Assembly: GCA_002897735.1 (NCBI GenBank)
Contig: BDTW01000013.1
Location: 1 to 51,011, forward strand
From: a bacterium BMS3Bbin13
GTDB taxonomy: Bacteria > Pseudomonadota > Gammaproteobacteria > 21-64-14
Length of the DNA: 51,011 nucleotides
Direction: 5' to 3'
Shown: one piece after another, positions 14,990-23,247 of the stretch
Layout of the letters: every line of letters starts with the position of its first letter
Position numbering within the stretch: the first letter of the stretch is position 1
The notes under the pieces: model-generated
What the model saw: only the letters and a program-made list of their open reading frames with translations
Told to the model about the DNA's origin: nothing
Database searches by the model: none
Position numbers and translations under genes: made by a program

Positions 14990-17455
14990 TCAAAACAGAT
15001 GCGGTACGGGCGGCGCGGGCGGACCGCCCCGGCCCTGGACGGTGGGGGCGTAGCGCGCGCGGAAGGTGATGAACCTGGCGTTGGGGTTGTCGATCCCGGC
15101 CGGTTGGCCGGTGTGCGGGTCGATGCGCACCGTCACGAGGCCGGGCGGGCGCGGGAGGAACCGTTCCGGCACACCCTTGAGGGCCGCCTTCATGAAGGCC
15201 ATCCACATAGGCAGCGCGGCGCGGGCGCCGGTCTCGGCCTCGCCGAGCGGGCTGACGTGGTCGAAGCCGACCCAACTCACCGCGACCAGCGAGGGGTTGA
15301 AGCCGGCGAACCACGCGTCGCGTTGGCGGTTGGTGGTACCGGTCTTGCCGGCGAGGTCGGCGCGGCCGAGGGCGCGCGCCGCACGCCCGGTACCGTGCAG
15401 GATGACTTGGCGCAGCATCTGCACCATGAGGTAGTCGTTCTGGGCGCTGATGGCGCGCGGTGCCGGTCGCAGCGGCGGCGCGACATCCACACCGGAGGGG
15501 ACATCGGCCGACGCGCGCCCGAGGATCGCGAGCCCCGGATCGGACAGGGCTGTGACACCTACGCCGGCCGCCGTCGGGCGGGGCGGCCGGAGACGGGGAG
15601 GCATGGGGCAGTCGGGGCAGGCGATCCCGGGATCGGCCTGAAAGACGACATCGCCCTGCTGATCGACGATGCGACTAATGAACCAGGGCTTGATCCGGAA
15701 CCCGCCGTTGGCGAACACGCTGTAGGCGCGCGCCGATTCGAGCGGCGTGATGCTGCCGCTGCCGAGCACCAGGGTGAGGTTGTCGGGGATCCGTTTGGGA
15801 TCGAACCCGAAGCGCGCCGCGTACCCGCGCGCGTAGTCGACACCGATGTCCTGCAGCAGCCGGATAGAGACCAGGTTGAGGGACTCGACGAGGCCGGTCT
15901 GCAACAGCACGGGCCCGCGGAAGGTCTTCTCGTAGTCCTCCGGGCGCCAGTTGAGACCCTCGCCCGCGGGGAGCACGACCGGGGCGTCGTTGATCAGGGT
16001 GGCCGCGGTGAATCCCTTGGCGAGCGCCGCCGAGTAGACGAACGGCTTGAAGCTCGACCCCGGCTGGCGGTAGGCCTGGGTCACACGATTGAACTTGCTC
16101 CGCTTGAACGAGAACCCCCCGACCAACGCGCGGATCGCGCCGTCCCGCGGGGCGAGCGCCACCAGTGCACCCTGGACCTTGGGAATCTGGGTCAGGCGCC
16201 AGGAGCCGTTGGCGAGGTGCCGCACGCGCACCACGTCGCCCGGCTTGGCGATCTGCGCCGCATTCCCGGGCGCGGGCCCGGTCCGGTCGGGCGCGATGTA
16301 GGGCCGCGCCCAGGACAGACCGCGCCAGCCGACCGTGATGTATTTTCCGGAACCGAGATAGACCTGCAGATCCTTCGCACCCACGCCGGCCACCACGCCC
16401 GGCACGAGAGCGGAAATACTCGTCATCCCCTTGATGGCCTGGTCCATCGCCGCCGTGGTCAGCGTCGCGGCATCCAGATGCGCCCCGGGTCCCCGGTAGC
16501 CGTGCTCGGTACTGTAACGCAGCAGGTCCCAGCGCAGTGCGCGATTGGCATCGGCCTGCAGGTGCGTGTCGATGGTCGTGTAGACTTTGTAACCGTCGGT
16601 CAACGCCGTGGACCCGAAACGCCGGAAGACGGCATCGCGCGCCATGGCGCCGACGTAGGGCGCGTCGACCTGCGGCGCGAACGAGTGCAGTACGGCGGTG
16701 ATGGGCGCGGCCATCGCGGCACGGTACTCGGCCTCGGAGATATCACCGAGATCGCGCATGCGCCCCAACACATAGGCGCGCCGGTGCAGCGCGGCGGCCG
16801 GATTGACGATCGGGTTGATCTGCGAGGGCGCCTGAGGCAACCCCGCGAGCATGGCGATCTGCGGGAGCGTCAGTTGCGTGAGGTCCTTGCCGTAGTAGAC
16901 GCGCGCCGCGGCCTGGATCCCGTAGGCACCCTTGCCGAGATAGATCTTGTTGAGATAGAGGTCCAGGATCTGCGATTTTGTGAGCAGGTGGTTGATGCGG
17001 ATCGCGACCAGGATCTCGCGCGTCTTGCGCGCGTAGGTCTTGCGCGCGGTCAGGAAGAAGTTGCGTGCCACCTGCATCGTGATGGTACTGCCGCCCTGGT
17101 CCTTGCGCCCGGTCAGCGCAAGGTGGATCGCGGCGCGCATCAGCCCCTTCCAGGAGACGCCGGGTTCGTGGAAGAAGTTGGCGTCCTCGGCGGCCAGGAA
17201 CGCCTCGCGCACGCGCTTGGGGATCCGCTCATAGGGCACGGGGATGCGCTGCTTGGTGCCGTACTCGGCGATCAGTTCGCCGCCCGCCGCATACACCCGC
17301 AGCGGTTCCTGCATGTGCATGTCGCGGATCTCGGCGGCGGTGGGCAGGCCGGGCAGCACCACCCGGTAGATCCAGACGAATGCGACGGCCGCGGTCAGTG
17401 CCCCCCCCAGCGCCAGGGTGATCAGGGTACGAACCAACCATCTTGGAGGACGCAT
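14990..17455 (-). CDS. mrcA: Bifunctional penicillin-binding protein 1A
   Basis: The 821-residue class A PBP polymerises and cross-links peptidoglycan in the periplasm. Order: short cytoplasmic start, one transmembrane helix (about 8-30), a glycosyltransferase domain with AAEDANFFHEPG and KDQGGSTITMQVARN, an inserted OB-like region, and a transpeptidase domain with the three active-site motifs SSFK (nucleophile Ser in QPGSSFKPF), SLN and KTGTT. Length and order match E. coli PBP1A (850). The ATG at 17455 gives the usual short N-terminus, but no Shine-Dalgarno is visible and the frame is open 40 codons further. A Cys pair CPDC sits in the variable C-terminal insertion. It is not next to pilMNOPQ as in many relatives. 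Confidence 0.95.
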   Translation of the reverse strand: MRPPRWLVRTLITLALGGALTAAVAFVWIYRVVLPGLPTAAEIRDMHMQEPLRVYAAGGELIAEYGTKQRIPVPYERIPKRVREAFLAAEDANFFHEPGVSWKGLMRAAIHLALTGRKDQGGSTITMQVARNFFLTARKTYARKTREILVAIRINHLLTKSQILDLYLNKIYLGKGAYGIQAAARVYYGKDLTQLTLPQIAMLAGLPQAPSQINPIVNPAAALHRRAYVLGRMRDLGDISEAEYRAAMAAPITAVLHSFAPQVDAPYVGAMARDAVFRRFGSTALTDGYKVYTTIDTHLQADANRALRWDLLRYSTEHGYRGPGAHLDAATLTTAAMDQAIKGMTSISALVPGVVAGVGAKDLQVYLGSGKYITVGWRGLSWARPYIAPDRTGPAPGNAAQIAKPGDVVRVRHLANGSWRLTQIPKVQGALVALAPRDGAIRALVGGFSFKRSKFNRVTQAYRQPGSSFKPFVYSAALAKGFTAATLINDAPVVLPAGEGLNWRPEDYEKTFRGPVLLQTGLVESLNLVSIRLLQDIGVDYARGYAARFGFDPKRIPDNLTLVLGSGSITPLESARAYSVFANGGFRIKPWFISRIVDQQGDVVFQADPGIACPDCPMPPRLRPPRPTAAGVGVTALSDPGLAILGRASADVPSGVDVAPPLRPAPRAISAQNDYLMVQMLRQVILHGTGRAARALGRADLAGKTGTTNRQRDAWFAGFNPSLVAVSWVGFDHVSPLGEAETGARAALPMWMAFMKAALKGVPERFLPRPPGLVTVRIDPHTGQPAGIDNPNARFITFRARYAPTVQGRGGPPAPPVPHLF

Positions 17456-17922
17456 GGGGATCGAACAGACCGTTTCCGGGGATTCTGGGGACGGGCGGAC
17501 CCGGGTATGCCGGACCGCCGAGGAACCGCACACGCGGACCCTGCCGCGCGACACCCGCGCACTCGGGCGGCCCACGCGGATAGTGTACTACAGTGCCCCG
17601 CCGCCATGAACGCCCGGCGCAGACCCGGCCGGATCGCTCATGGACCCGCAGGTGCCCCCGCCCCTCCTACAGCGCTCCGCAGGGCGTACCGCGCCGGCGT
17701 GGCCCCGGCCGGCGCGGTACGCCCGATCCGCCGCCTCAGGCCCGCAACCGTCGTAGGGTCGGCCCGGCCGACCTCGTCGCAGGATCCGCCTCAAGGCCAC
17801 CCGCCGCAGCAGAACATCCCAAGTTCGACGGGCCGCCGGTGCGGTCAAATACGCCGCGCGACATTTCACGCAGGCTCCGCCGGCGACTACAATGGTTCAG
17901 CGAATCAACCGGGACTTTTCAA
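17456..17922. other. Divergent intergenic region with large hairpin
   Basis: The space between the PBP1A gene and the + strand rhodanese has no credible gene. It contains the perfect 17-bp inverted repeat at 17682-17724 and a smaller GTCGGCC-C-GGCCGAC dyad at 17758-17772. Both resemble the GC-rich REP-like dyads seen elsewhere in the window. Confidence 0.55.
17682..17724. repeat. Perfect 17-bp inverted repeat with 9-base loop
   Basis: The arms at 17682-17698 and 17708-17724 (GGGCGTACCGCGCCGGC and its complement) pair perfectly around GTGGCCCCG. No T-run follows on either strand. It is probably a REP-type element or a transcription barrier between the divergent genes. Confidence 0.9.
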
Positions 17923-18390
17923 ATGAAACGATTTACCGATCTGGTGGAAACCTGTCGCGCGGCGGTGCGTGAAATCCTGCCCTGGGACCTGTGCGAATGG
18001 CTGGACGGCGGCGGCGAACCGTTGCTGCTGGACGTGCGCGAACCCTACGAGTTCGAGCGCATGCGCATCGCCGGTTCCCTGAACGTGCCGCGCGGGATCC
18101 TGGAGGCGGCCTGCGAGTACGGCTACGAGGACACGGTGCCCGAACTGGCCGCCGCCCGGAAACGCGAGATCGTCGTGATCTGCCGCTCCGGCCTGCGTAG
18201 CGTGCTGGCCGCGCACACACTGCACCTCCTGGGCTACGAGAAGGCCTGCTCGCTGAAGACCGGCCTGCGCGGCTGGAACGACTATGAACAGCCCCTCATG
18301 GACAACAACGAGCGAGCGGTGCCCATCGATGACGCCGACGAGTATTTCGCTCCGCGCCTCATCCCCGAACAGCAGCGCAACACCGCGTGA
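17923..18390 (+). CDS. Cytoplasmic single-domain rhodanese
   Basis: The 155-residue protein has no signal peptide. A helical N-terminus (1-30) precedes a rhodanese domain with LLLDVREPYEFERMRIAGSLNVP and the active loop CRSGLRS (Cys about 87), which keeps the catalytic Cys and Arg. A C-terminal acidic tail of about 30 residues follows. Such proteins move sulfane sulfur in the cytoplasm and could feed the TusA/DsrE proteins encoded 5 kb away, though it is not in their operon. The ATG at 17923 has only a weak GGGAC upstream; the frame is open further upstream but reads through the hairpin region. Confidence 0.88.
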   Translation: MKRFTDLVETCRAAVREILPWDLCEWLDGGGEPLLLDVREPYEFERMRIAGSLNVPRGILEAACEYGYEDTVPELAAARKREIVVICRSGLRSVLAAHTLHLLGYEKACSLKTGLRGWNDYEQPLMDNNERAVPIDDADEYFAPRLIPEQQRNTA

Positions 18391-18606
18391 CGACCGCGGT
18401 GACCGCGGTGACCGCGCCCCCGGGCACGCCTCGAACATCATCCGTACCGGGACCCGAAGCGGGGATTTCGCGGCAGGTTACGGCGGTGATGCGCTCCTTG
18501 CCCTCATAGGGCACCGGGGGATCGAGCCATACGGCGTCGACTGGTATGCTGTGCCCCCCGGGACCCCCGGATCGGCGGGGATCGGCGAAACGCGAGGAGG
18601 CCGGCA

Positions 18607-19122
18607 TTGGAACGATTGCGAGAAAAAATCCGGGACATCCCGGACTTTCCGAAACCCGGTGTCGTCTACCGGGACATCACCCCCCTGGTCCGGGACCCGG
18701 CGGCGTTGCGCCTGGCGGTGCACGAGTTGGTACATCCGTTCTTCAGCGACGGCCTCACGGCCGTCGTCGGCATGGAGGCCCGCGGGTTCATCTTCGGCGC
18801 CCTGGCGGCCTGGGAACTGGGTATCGGCTTCGTGCCGTTGCGTAAGCCCGGAAAGCTTCCCTATGACGTGCACAGCATCTCCTACGATCTCGAATACGGA
18901 TCCGAAAGCCTGGAGGTACACGTCGATGCGCTCACCGCGGCGGATCGGGTCCTGGTGGTCGACGACGTGCTCGCCACCGGCGGCACCTCGCAGGCGAGCT
19001 GTGCGCTGATCGAGAAGCTCGGCGCGCAAATCGCGGCCTGCGCCTTCGTGGTGGAACTGGATTTCCTGCACGGGCGGGGGCGCCTGGAGCACCATCGGGT
19101 GCACTCGCTCCTGCACTACTGA
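18607..19122 (+). CDS. apt: Adenine phosphoribosyltransferase
   Basis: The 171-residue enzyme converts adenine and PRPP to AMP in purine salvage. It shows the family start IRDIPDFPKPGVVYRDITPL, GMEARGFIFG, and the PRPP-binding loop VLVVDDVLATGGTS. The length is standard. The start codon is TTG: GAGGAGG sits 6 bases ahead of TTG at 18607, and no ATG or GTG gives the conserved N-terminus. It is probably a single-gene unit. No terminator with a T-run is visible after it. Confidence 0.96.
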   Translation: MERLREKIRDIPDFPKPGVVYRDITPLVRDPAALRLAVHELVHPFFSDGLTAVVGMEARGFIFGALAAWELGIGFVPLRKPGKLPYDVHSISYDLEYGSESLEVHVDALTAADRVLVVDDVLATGGTSQASCALIEKLGAQIAACAFVVELDFLHGRGRLEHHRVHSLLHY

Positions 19123-19279
19123 GGGTCCATGTAGCGGAGGAGGCGCTCGGCGCGTCCCGACGAGCGTTGCTACGCCGCGCGGGTACCAGGACCGTCGAAG
19201 TCCCCGGAAGGACGCTCTCTATACTTGACCGGATGGTCGGCATAGCGCTCACCGCAACCGCCGGGAGTGACCCACGATC

Positions 19280-19663
19280 ATGACGGACGACGCCAAACCC
19301 GACCGGTCCCGCACCGGTGGCACGCAGGCCGGAGGCGACGCCGGCACATCGTGTCCGGTTCCCACCGCGCCGGACCTCTCCGGGCTCACCGTGGCCGAGT
19401 TGTACCCGCAACCGCCTTGCTCCGACTATCGCCGTGCGATGGAGTCGGCCGATGCCGAGGCGTGCGCACGGCTCGGCGAGTACATGCTGTTGTCCTGGTA
19501 TGATCGGGACCGTGACTTCGAGTCGCCGCAACACGCCAGCGAGTGCCACCAGGCCGGCGCGGTACCGGGTTACGTAGACTACGGGCTCCACCACGGCGCC
19601 ACTCTGAAGGTCGACGTCGACGGCGGACGCTTCGTGTTCTTCTACCTCCCCGTGGACCTCTGA
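19280..19663 (+). CDS. Hypothetical protein, 127 residues
   Basis: The frame starts at ATG 19280 with GGGAGTGA about 9-16 bases ahead. Residues 1-40 are polar and low in complexity. The rest looks like a real small domain (LSGLTVAELYPQPPCSDYRR, YMLLSWYDRDRDFESPQH, DVDGGRFVFFYLPVDL) with three Cys. No family is recognised and no signal peptide or membrane helix is present. It lies between apt and the convergent metA. Confidence 0.65.
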   Translation: MTDDAKPDRSRTGGTQAGGDAGTSCPVPTAPDLSGLTVAELYPQPPCSDYRRAMESADAEACARLGEYMLLSWYDRDRDFESPQHASECHQAGAVPGYVDYGLHHGATLKVDVDGGRFVFFYLPVDL

Positions 19664-19715
19664 GTCCGTGCGCGGGCTAGCGTAATATTTTCCGCCCGCT
19701 ACGCGGGAACGCCGT

Positions 19716-20783
19716 TCAATGCAGACCCAGGGGATCGGCGGGATTCACGCCGCCCTTGAACGGCAGACCGCGCTCGTGGTGGGTGATCTGGTAGACCTTC
19801 CCGATCCAGTTGTTGATGACCGCCTCGGCGGTGTCGTGCCAGGTGTTGTCCAGCCCCGGCGCGATCAGGATCTCGGGCAGCGGCGGCACCGGGCGACCCC
19901 GGTCCATGGCGGCGAGCGTCTGGTCGCGGTGCTCGTCGAGCACCGCCTGAATCCGCCGCCGGAAGTAGTTCTCGGGGAACGGAGGGTAGTCGCCGCGCTC
20001 ACCCGCGACGAAGCGGACCACCTCACGCTTGTACTCCTTGAGCAGGCTGATGGTGTCGTATTCGGGGTGGCCCTGGAAGAAGACCAGCCGGAAACGATCC
20101 TCGCTGACCGCCAGATGCACACCGGCCCGGGGGCTCTCGACGAGCACGTGCAGACCGGCCTCCCGGAACTGCTCACGGAAGATCTCGTTGAACCTCGAGT
20201 GCGGCACGTCGAATCGGGTGTTGACCCCCGCCACCAGCGGATGCCGCCGGTCCAATACGCGGTGCGCGAACACGCCCCAGCGCTTGGCCGGGAGGCGTCG
20301 GCGCTTGCATCCGTAGCGAAACTGCAGCACGGCATGGGTGGCGAGGCACGAGCACAGCGTCGATGTGACGTTCTCGTAGGCCCAGTCGATCACGCGGATC
20401 AGCGGATCCCGGAACGGCTCCTGCGCCAGATCGGGTCGGGTCACGTTGGCGCCGGTGATGATCAGCGCGTCGAGGCCCTGACGCCGGATCTGATCGAAGG
20501 TCTCGTAATAGCGTTCGATGTGCGCCGCCCCCTCCGGACCGCGCTCCAACTCATCCAAGGTAAACGGATGCAGGTAGAACTGGGCGATCTGATTGCTCTC
20601 GCCCACCAGCCGGAAGAACTGCCGTTCGGTCGCGGCGAGCGCCGCATCCGGCATCATGTTGAGCAGACCGATGTGCATCTCACGGATATCCTGATGCAGC
20701 GCGGCGTCGCGCGGAAGGACCGTCCCGCCTTCTTCGCGCAGACGATCGAACGCCGGCAGATCCGAATTCGCGACCAGGGGCAT
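19716..20783 (-). CDS. metA: Homoserine O-acyltransferase, MetA type
   Basis: The 355-residue enzyme activates homoserine for methionine synthesis by transferring an acyl group from acyl-CoA. The nucleophile Cys lies in STLCSCLATHA and the catalytic His and Glu in FFQGHPEYD, as in E. coli MetA (309 residues); the extra length is at the C-terminus. At the position that separates succinyl-CoA (Gly in E. coli) from acetyl-CoA users (Glu in Bacillus), the motif here reads TGANVTRPD, with Thr. The acyl donor cannot be called from sequence alone. Start: ATG at 20783, GGAG 9 bases ahead. It lies 34 bases after the P-loop gene and is probably co-transcribed with it. Confidence 0.93.
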   Translation of the reverse strand: MPLVANSDLPAFDRLREEGGTVLPRDAALHQDIREMHIGLLNMMPDAALAATERQFFRLVGESNQIAQFYLHPFTLDELERGPEGAAHIERYYETFDQIRRQGLDALIITGANVTRPDLAQEPFRDPLIRVIDWAYENVTSTLCSCLATHAVLQFRYGCKRRRLPAKRWGVFAHRVLDRRHPLVAGVNTRFDVPHSRFNEIFREQFREAGLHVLVESPRAGVHLAVSEDRFRLVFFQGHPEYDTISLLKEYKREVVRFVAGERGDYPPFPENYFRRRIQAVLDEHRDQTLAAMDRGRPVPPLPEILIAPGLDNTWHDTAEAVINNWIGKVYQITHHERGLPFKGGVNPADPLGLH

Positions 20784-20817
20784 TGCGATTTACTCCGAAT
20801 GACGCGCGCGACGGGCT

Positions 20818-21666
20818 TTAGGAACCCCGGCGTCCCAGGGCGGTCTCGACCAGGGACAAGAACCCCGCCTCGTCACTCACCTCTTCCAGTTCTTCCGTGG
20901 TGACGACGTATCCATAGCGATCCGCAATCGACGCGTAACGCGGAATGCGCGAATGAAACAGTCTCGGGAACATCCAGCGCACGAAATCGTCCGGGTCCAT
21001 CAGGGCGACGTAGGGTAACCCGTGCTCGTGCAGGTAGATCTCGAGTTGCTCATCCAGGAAGGATTCGCGGTAGTAGAGCGGCTTTGGATCCGCCTCCGCG
21101 CGCCGGATGAGCTCCTGTTCGTCCTGCTCCGTGGCCCGGATGTACAGAAGCAGGGTGTTCCGGTCCAGGACCGGGAGGACCTCCGAGTCGTCGAGTTCGC
21201 AGACGCTGCCGCCGGCGTCGTTCACGAAGTGCCGATAGCCGTAGATCTCCTGGGCCTTGCGGATGAACTCCGGCACGTCTTTCATGGCCGCGATCTCCGC
21301 CTGCCGGTGCAGTTCCTGGCGGCGTTTGAACTCACGCAGGCCGAGACCGCCCCGCTCCGGATCCCCGAGCTTGCCCAGGAAGCTGGAGACCGGCTGCAGG
21401 TTATCGATCGTGATGTTGTTGCGGATATAGATCGAATCCGAGTGCAGCAGATCGCGCAGGAACGGGATCTGCATGGCCTGCTGCTTGATGTGGTCGAGGA
21501 TCGGCTCGTCCAGGTAGCGGGTCCCGATCCGGTAATCCCCGGAATAGTGAAACCAGTTGCGCCGCCGCAGCAGGTTGGCGAGCCGGGTCTTGCCCACCCC
21601 GGACATACCCATGAGGGTGATCCGTTTGTTCGGCCAAGCCCTGAACGCATCGACGGTGAGCTTCAC
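20818..21666 (-). CDS. P-loop ATPase/kinase-like protein upstream of metA
   Basis: The 282-residue protein has an N-terminal P-loop, GMSGVGKT (about 20-27), in a shikimate-kinase-like setting (ITLMGMSGVGKTRLANLLRR), then a charged helical body with FVNDAGGSVCEL and LLLYIRATEQDEQELIRRAE. There is no membrane segment. The start is GTG at 21666, supported by GGAGG 6 bases ahead; no ATG competes. It precedes metA by 34 bases. I know proteins of this type only as uncharacterised ATPases; its substrate is not evident. Confidence 0.82.
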   Translation of the reverse strand: MKLTVDAFRAWPNKRITLMGMSGVGKTRLANLLRRRNWFHYSGDYRIGTRYLDEPILDHIKQQAMQIPFLRDLLHSDSIYIRNNITIDNLQPVSSFLGKLGDPERGGLGLREFKRRQELHRQAEIAAMKDVPEFIRKAQEIYGYRHFVNDAGGSVCELDDSEVLPVLDRNTLLLYIRATEQDEQELIRRAEADPKPLYYRESFLDEQLEIYLHEHGLPYVALMDPDDFVRWMFPRLFHSRIPRYASIADRYGYVVTTEELEEVSDEAGFLSLVETALGRRGS

Positions 21667-21777
21667 GGGGATCCTCCGGGGCGCACGCCGCCATCATTCA
21701 GGGAGCGACGCCGCGCCGTCGACGCGCGACGATGCTCGCGCCGGGACCGGCGGAGCGGGCGATGTGCGCCGGACCTG

Positions 21778-22104
21778 CTACTTCTTGCGCCCCGGCGACG
21801 CGGCGGTCCAACGCAGGGCGCGCGGGGAGTCGTGGCGCTCATTGAGGTCCTGTGCAAGACGCTGGGCGTGCTCGGTGACCTGGGGCAGACTGCCGCGGCG
21901 CAGGCCGGTGATGCTGTTGCGGCCGTTCTCCAGGACGTAGCGGCACCAATCCTCTCCTCCGTCGCCGCCGTTGGGCACGGGCGCCCGCTCCACGCGCCCG
22001 ACGCGGAAGCGACTCCCGGCACGCGGCGGCGTCGCACCGGCCTCGCCGGCCGGCTGCGCGGCGCGGAGGGTTGGATCACGGGCGTTCTGTTTTCTCGACG
22101 GCAT
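21778..22104 (-). CDS. Hypothetical protein, 108 residues
   Basis: The ATG at 22104 is preceded by AAGGA 9 bases ahead. The first 45 residues are basic and Pro/Arg-rich. The C-terminal half is a compact helical segment (WCRYVLENGRNSITGLRRGS, then QVTEHAQRLAQDLNER) with a single Cys, which looks conserved in character. The tail SPGRKK is basic, so nucleic-acid binding is possible. The frame is open about 90 codons further upstream, but that part has no ribosome site and reads like non-coding DNA. No family named. Confidence 0.65.
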   Translation of the reverse strand: MPSRKQNARDPTLRAAQPAGEAGATPPRAGSRFRVGRVERAPVPNGGDGGEDWCRYVLENGRNSITGLRRGSLPQVTEHAQRLAQDLNERHDSPRALRWTAASPGRKK

Positions 22105-22315
22105 CTGTGACTTCCTTCGGTCGGGGTTTCCTCCCGATCGACCACTCGGCGGGGAACCGCGGACACGGCCGCGGCGGCGCCCGGGCGATGAGGACGGCCG
22201 CAGGGGCTTCTGCACGACCCCCTGGGCGCCCAGGGCGCAACAAGAATAAGAATACTGGATAACAGGATACCACAATCCCCACCCCGGCCGCAGCCCAAGG
22301 AGTCGCGGGGGTCGC

Positions 22316-22532
22316 GGGGTCAGGCTTGACATATGGGTATTCGGGGACCTGCGTCCGACCGGGCCCGGGCCCACGGGGCGGACCTGGGAAAGAGGGTTCC
22401 TTAAATCGCGATCTTCGTTTCTATCGCCTCATAATCCGCTTGCACTCCGCCATCCCCGCTGTCGAGCAACCCGGCGGCCACCAGGGCCGGCCTCCGCGTG
22501 AACCCTGCGGTAATCGCGGTTGGGCGCCTTTG
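22316..22532. repeat. Dispersed about 217-bp repeat, copy 1
   Basis: Starting at GGGGTCAGGCTTGACATATG, this stretch matches 30426-30645 with scattered differences and a few small gaps. The opening motif resembles sequences found at the ends of REP/IS200-like transposon debris in many proteobacteria. The rest is the tail of a regulator gene. Confidence 0.85.
22401..22532 (-). pseudogene. Frameshifted C-terminal remnant of an HVO_A0114-like regulator, copy 1
   Basis: Read on the minus strand, the DNA gives NRDY, VHAE, then after a 2-base deletion relative to copy 2, LLDSGDGG and ADYEAIETKIAI with stop TAA. This is the end of the winged-helix regulator found at 30512-30673. The frameshift and the absence of any N-terminal part mark it as dead. 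Confidence 0.75.
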
Positions 22533-22943
22533 GATGCATAGGCGGTCTCTGCGCCCCGGAAATACCGATGGTCGCCTTTGGCCCCGTTCGTTATCGCACC
22601 CAACGCCCGGACGCCGGGGCGACCGTAGAACAGAGAATATTCAGGCCGTGGGCCGATGGGGGAAAAGGGGACGTTTCTGAATCGGGTCGACAGGGCGGGC
22701 CTTGGCCCGCCGGCGATGCTGCCGAATCCCGCCGGTTCGGTGCGCGCGTCAACGGTGTCGGCCGGGCGAGCCCGGCCCTACCGGGTGACCGCCGGCATTG
22801 ATAGGGGTTTGTAGGAGCGCTCCGTACCGTAGGGCCACCGCCACCATCGGCCGCGCGCAGCCGACGCCGGTCCCTGAACGCCGGGAAATCCGGCATCATG
22901 GGGATCGCACCCGAGATCCCGGGGAGTGGAGGGCACACCGGTG

Positions 22944-23183
22944 ATGTCCCGCAGCAGCACACGAGAGCAGTGCACCTCCCTGGCGCAGGCGGTCTTCCAC
23001 CCCACACACCTGCGCCGCACCCTGACCATTACCCTGGTCGTCGGGAGCTGGCTGGTCTTCTACAACCTGGGCGACGTCATCCTGAACCACGGCCTGACGG
23101 TTCGAACCGTCGTGAAAATCGCGCTGAATTACCTGACACCGTTCGTAGTATCCAATCTTGGGCTGCTCTCGCGCACGCACTGA
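22944..23183 (+). CDS. NrtS-like small membrane protein (putative nitrate/nitrite transporter)
   Basis: The 79-residue protein has two hydrophobic helices (about 28-45 and 55-72) with the NrtS-type pattern TLRRTLTITLVVGSWL, FYNLGDVIL and LNYLTPFVVSNLG. NrtS proteins are small two-helix membrane proteins annotated as nitrate/nitrite transporters, probably acting as oligomers. ATG 22944 has GGAGG 11 bases ahead. A GTG at 22926 would add six residues but has no ribosome site. It stands alone between the decayed repeat and the Sel1 gene, with no nitrate genes in the window. Confidence 0.72.
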   Translation: MSRSSTREQCTSLAQAVFHPTHLRRTLTITLVVGSWLVFYNLGDVILNHGLTVRTVVKIALNYLTPFVVSNLGLLSRTH

Positions 23184-23247
23184 GCGTTCGGAAAGGAATC
23201 GTCCCTTCCGGCAGCCTGACACCGCGAAGCAGCGAAGCGTCTTTTTC

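Larger units (their letters stand above)
22105..22943. other. Intergenic region with decayed insertion
   Basis: No intact gene is present. It holds copy 1 of a 217-220 bp repeat (22316-22532) with a frameshifted gene remnant, and a GC-rich REP-like dyad near 22758-22785 (GTCGGCCGGGCGAGCCCGGCC region) related to the tandem repeats at 40.3 kb. Confidence 0.6.

Noticed and set aside
14795-17926. 1043-codon open frame on the + strand
   Set aside because: It is antisense to the PBP1A gene, has no domain pattern and reflects GC-rich codon structure. Similar antisense frames over the RND (44687-48115), pepN (25322-27931) and GGDEF-EAL (32880-35471) genes were rejected for the same reason.
21778-22374. 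N-terminal extension of the 108-residue hypothetical gene
   Set aside because: The extra 90 codons lack a ribosome site and cover repeat-like non-coding DNA; ATG 22104 has AAGGA upstream.
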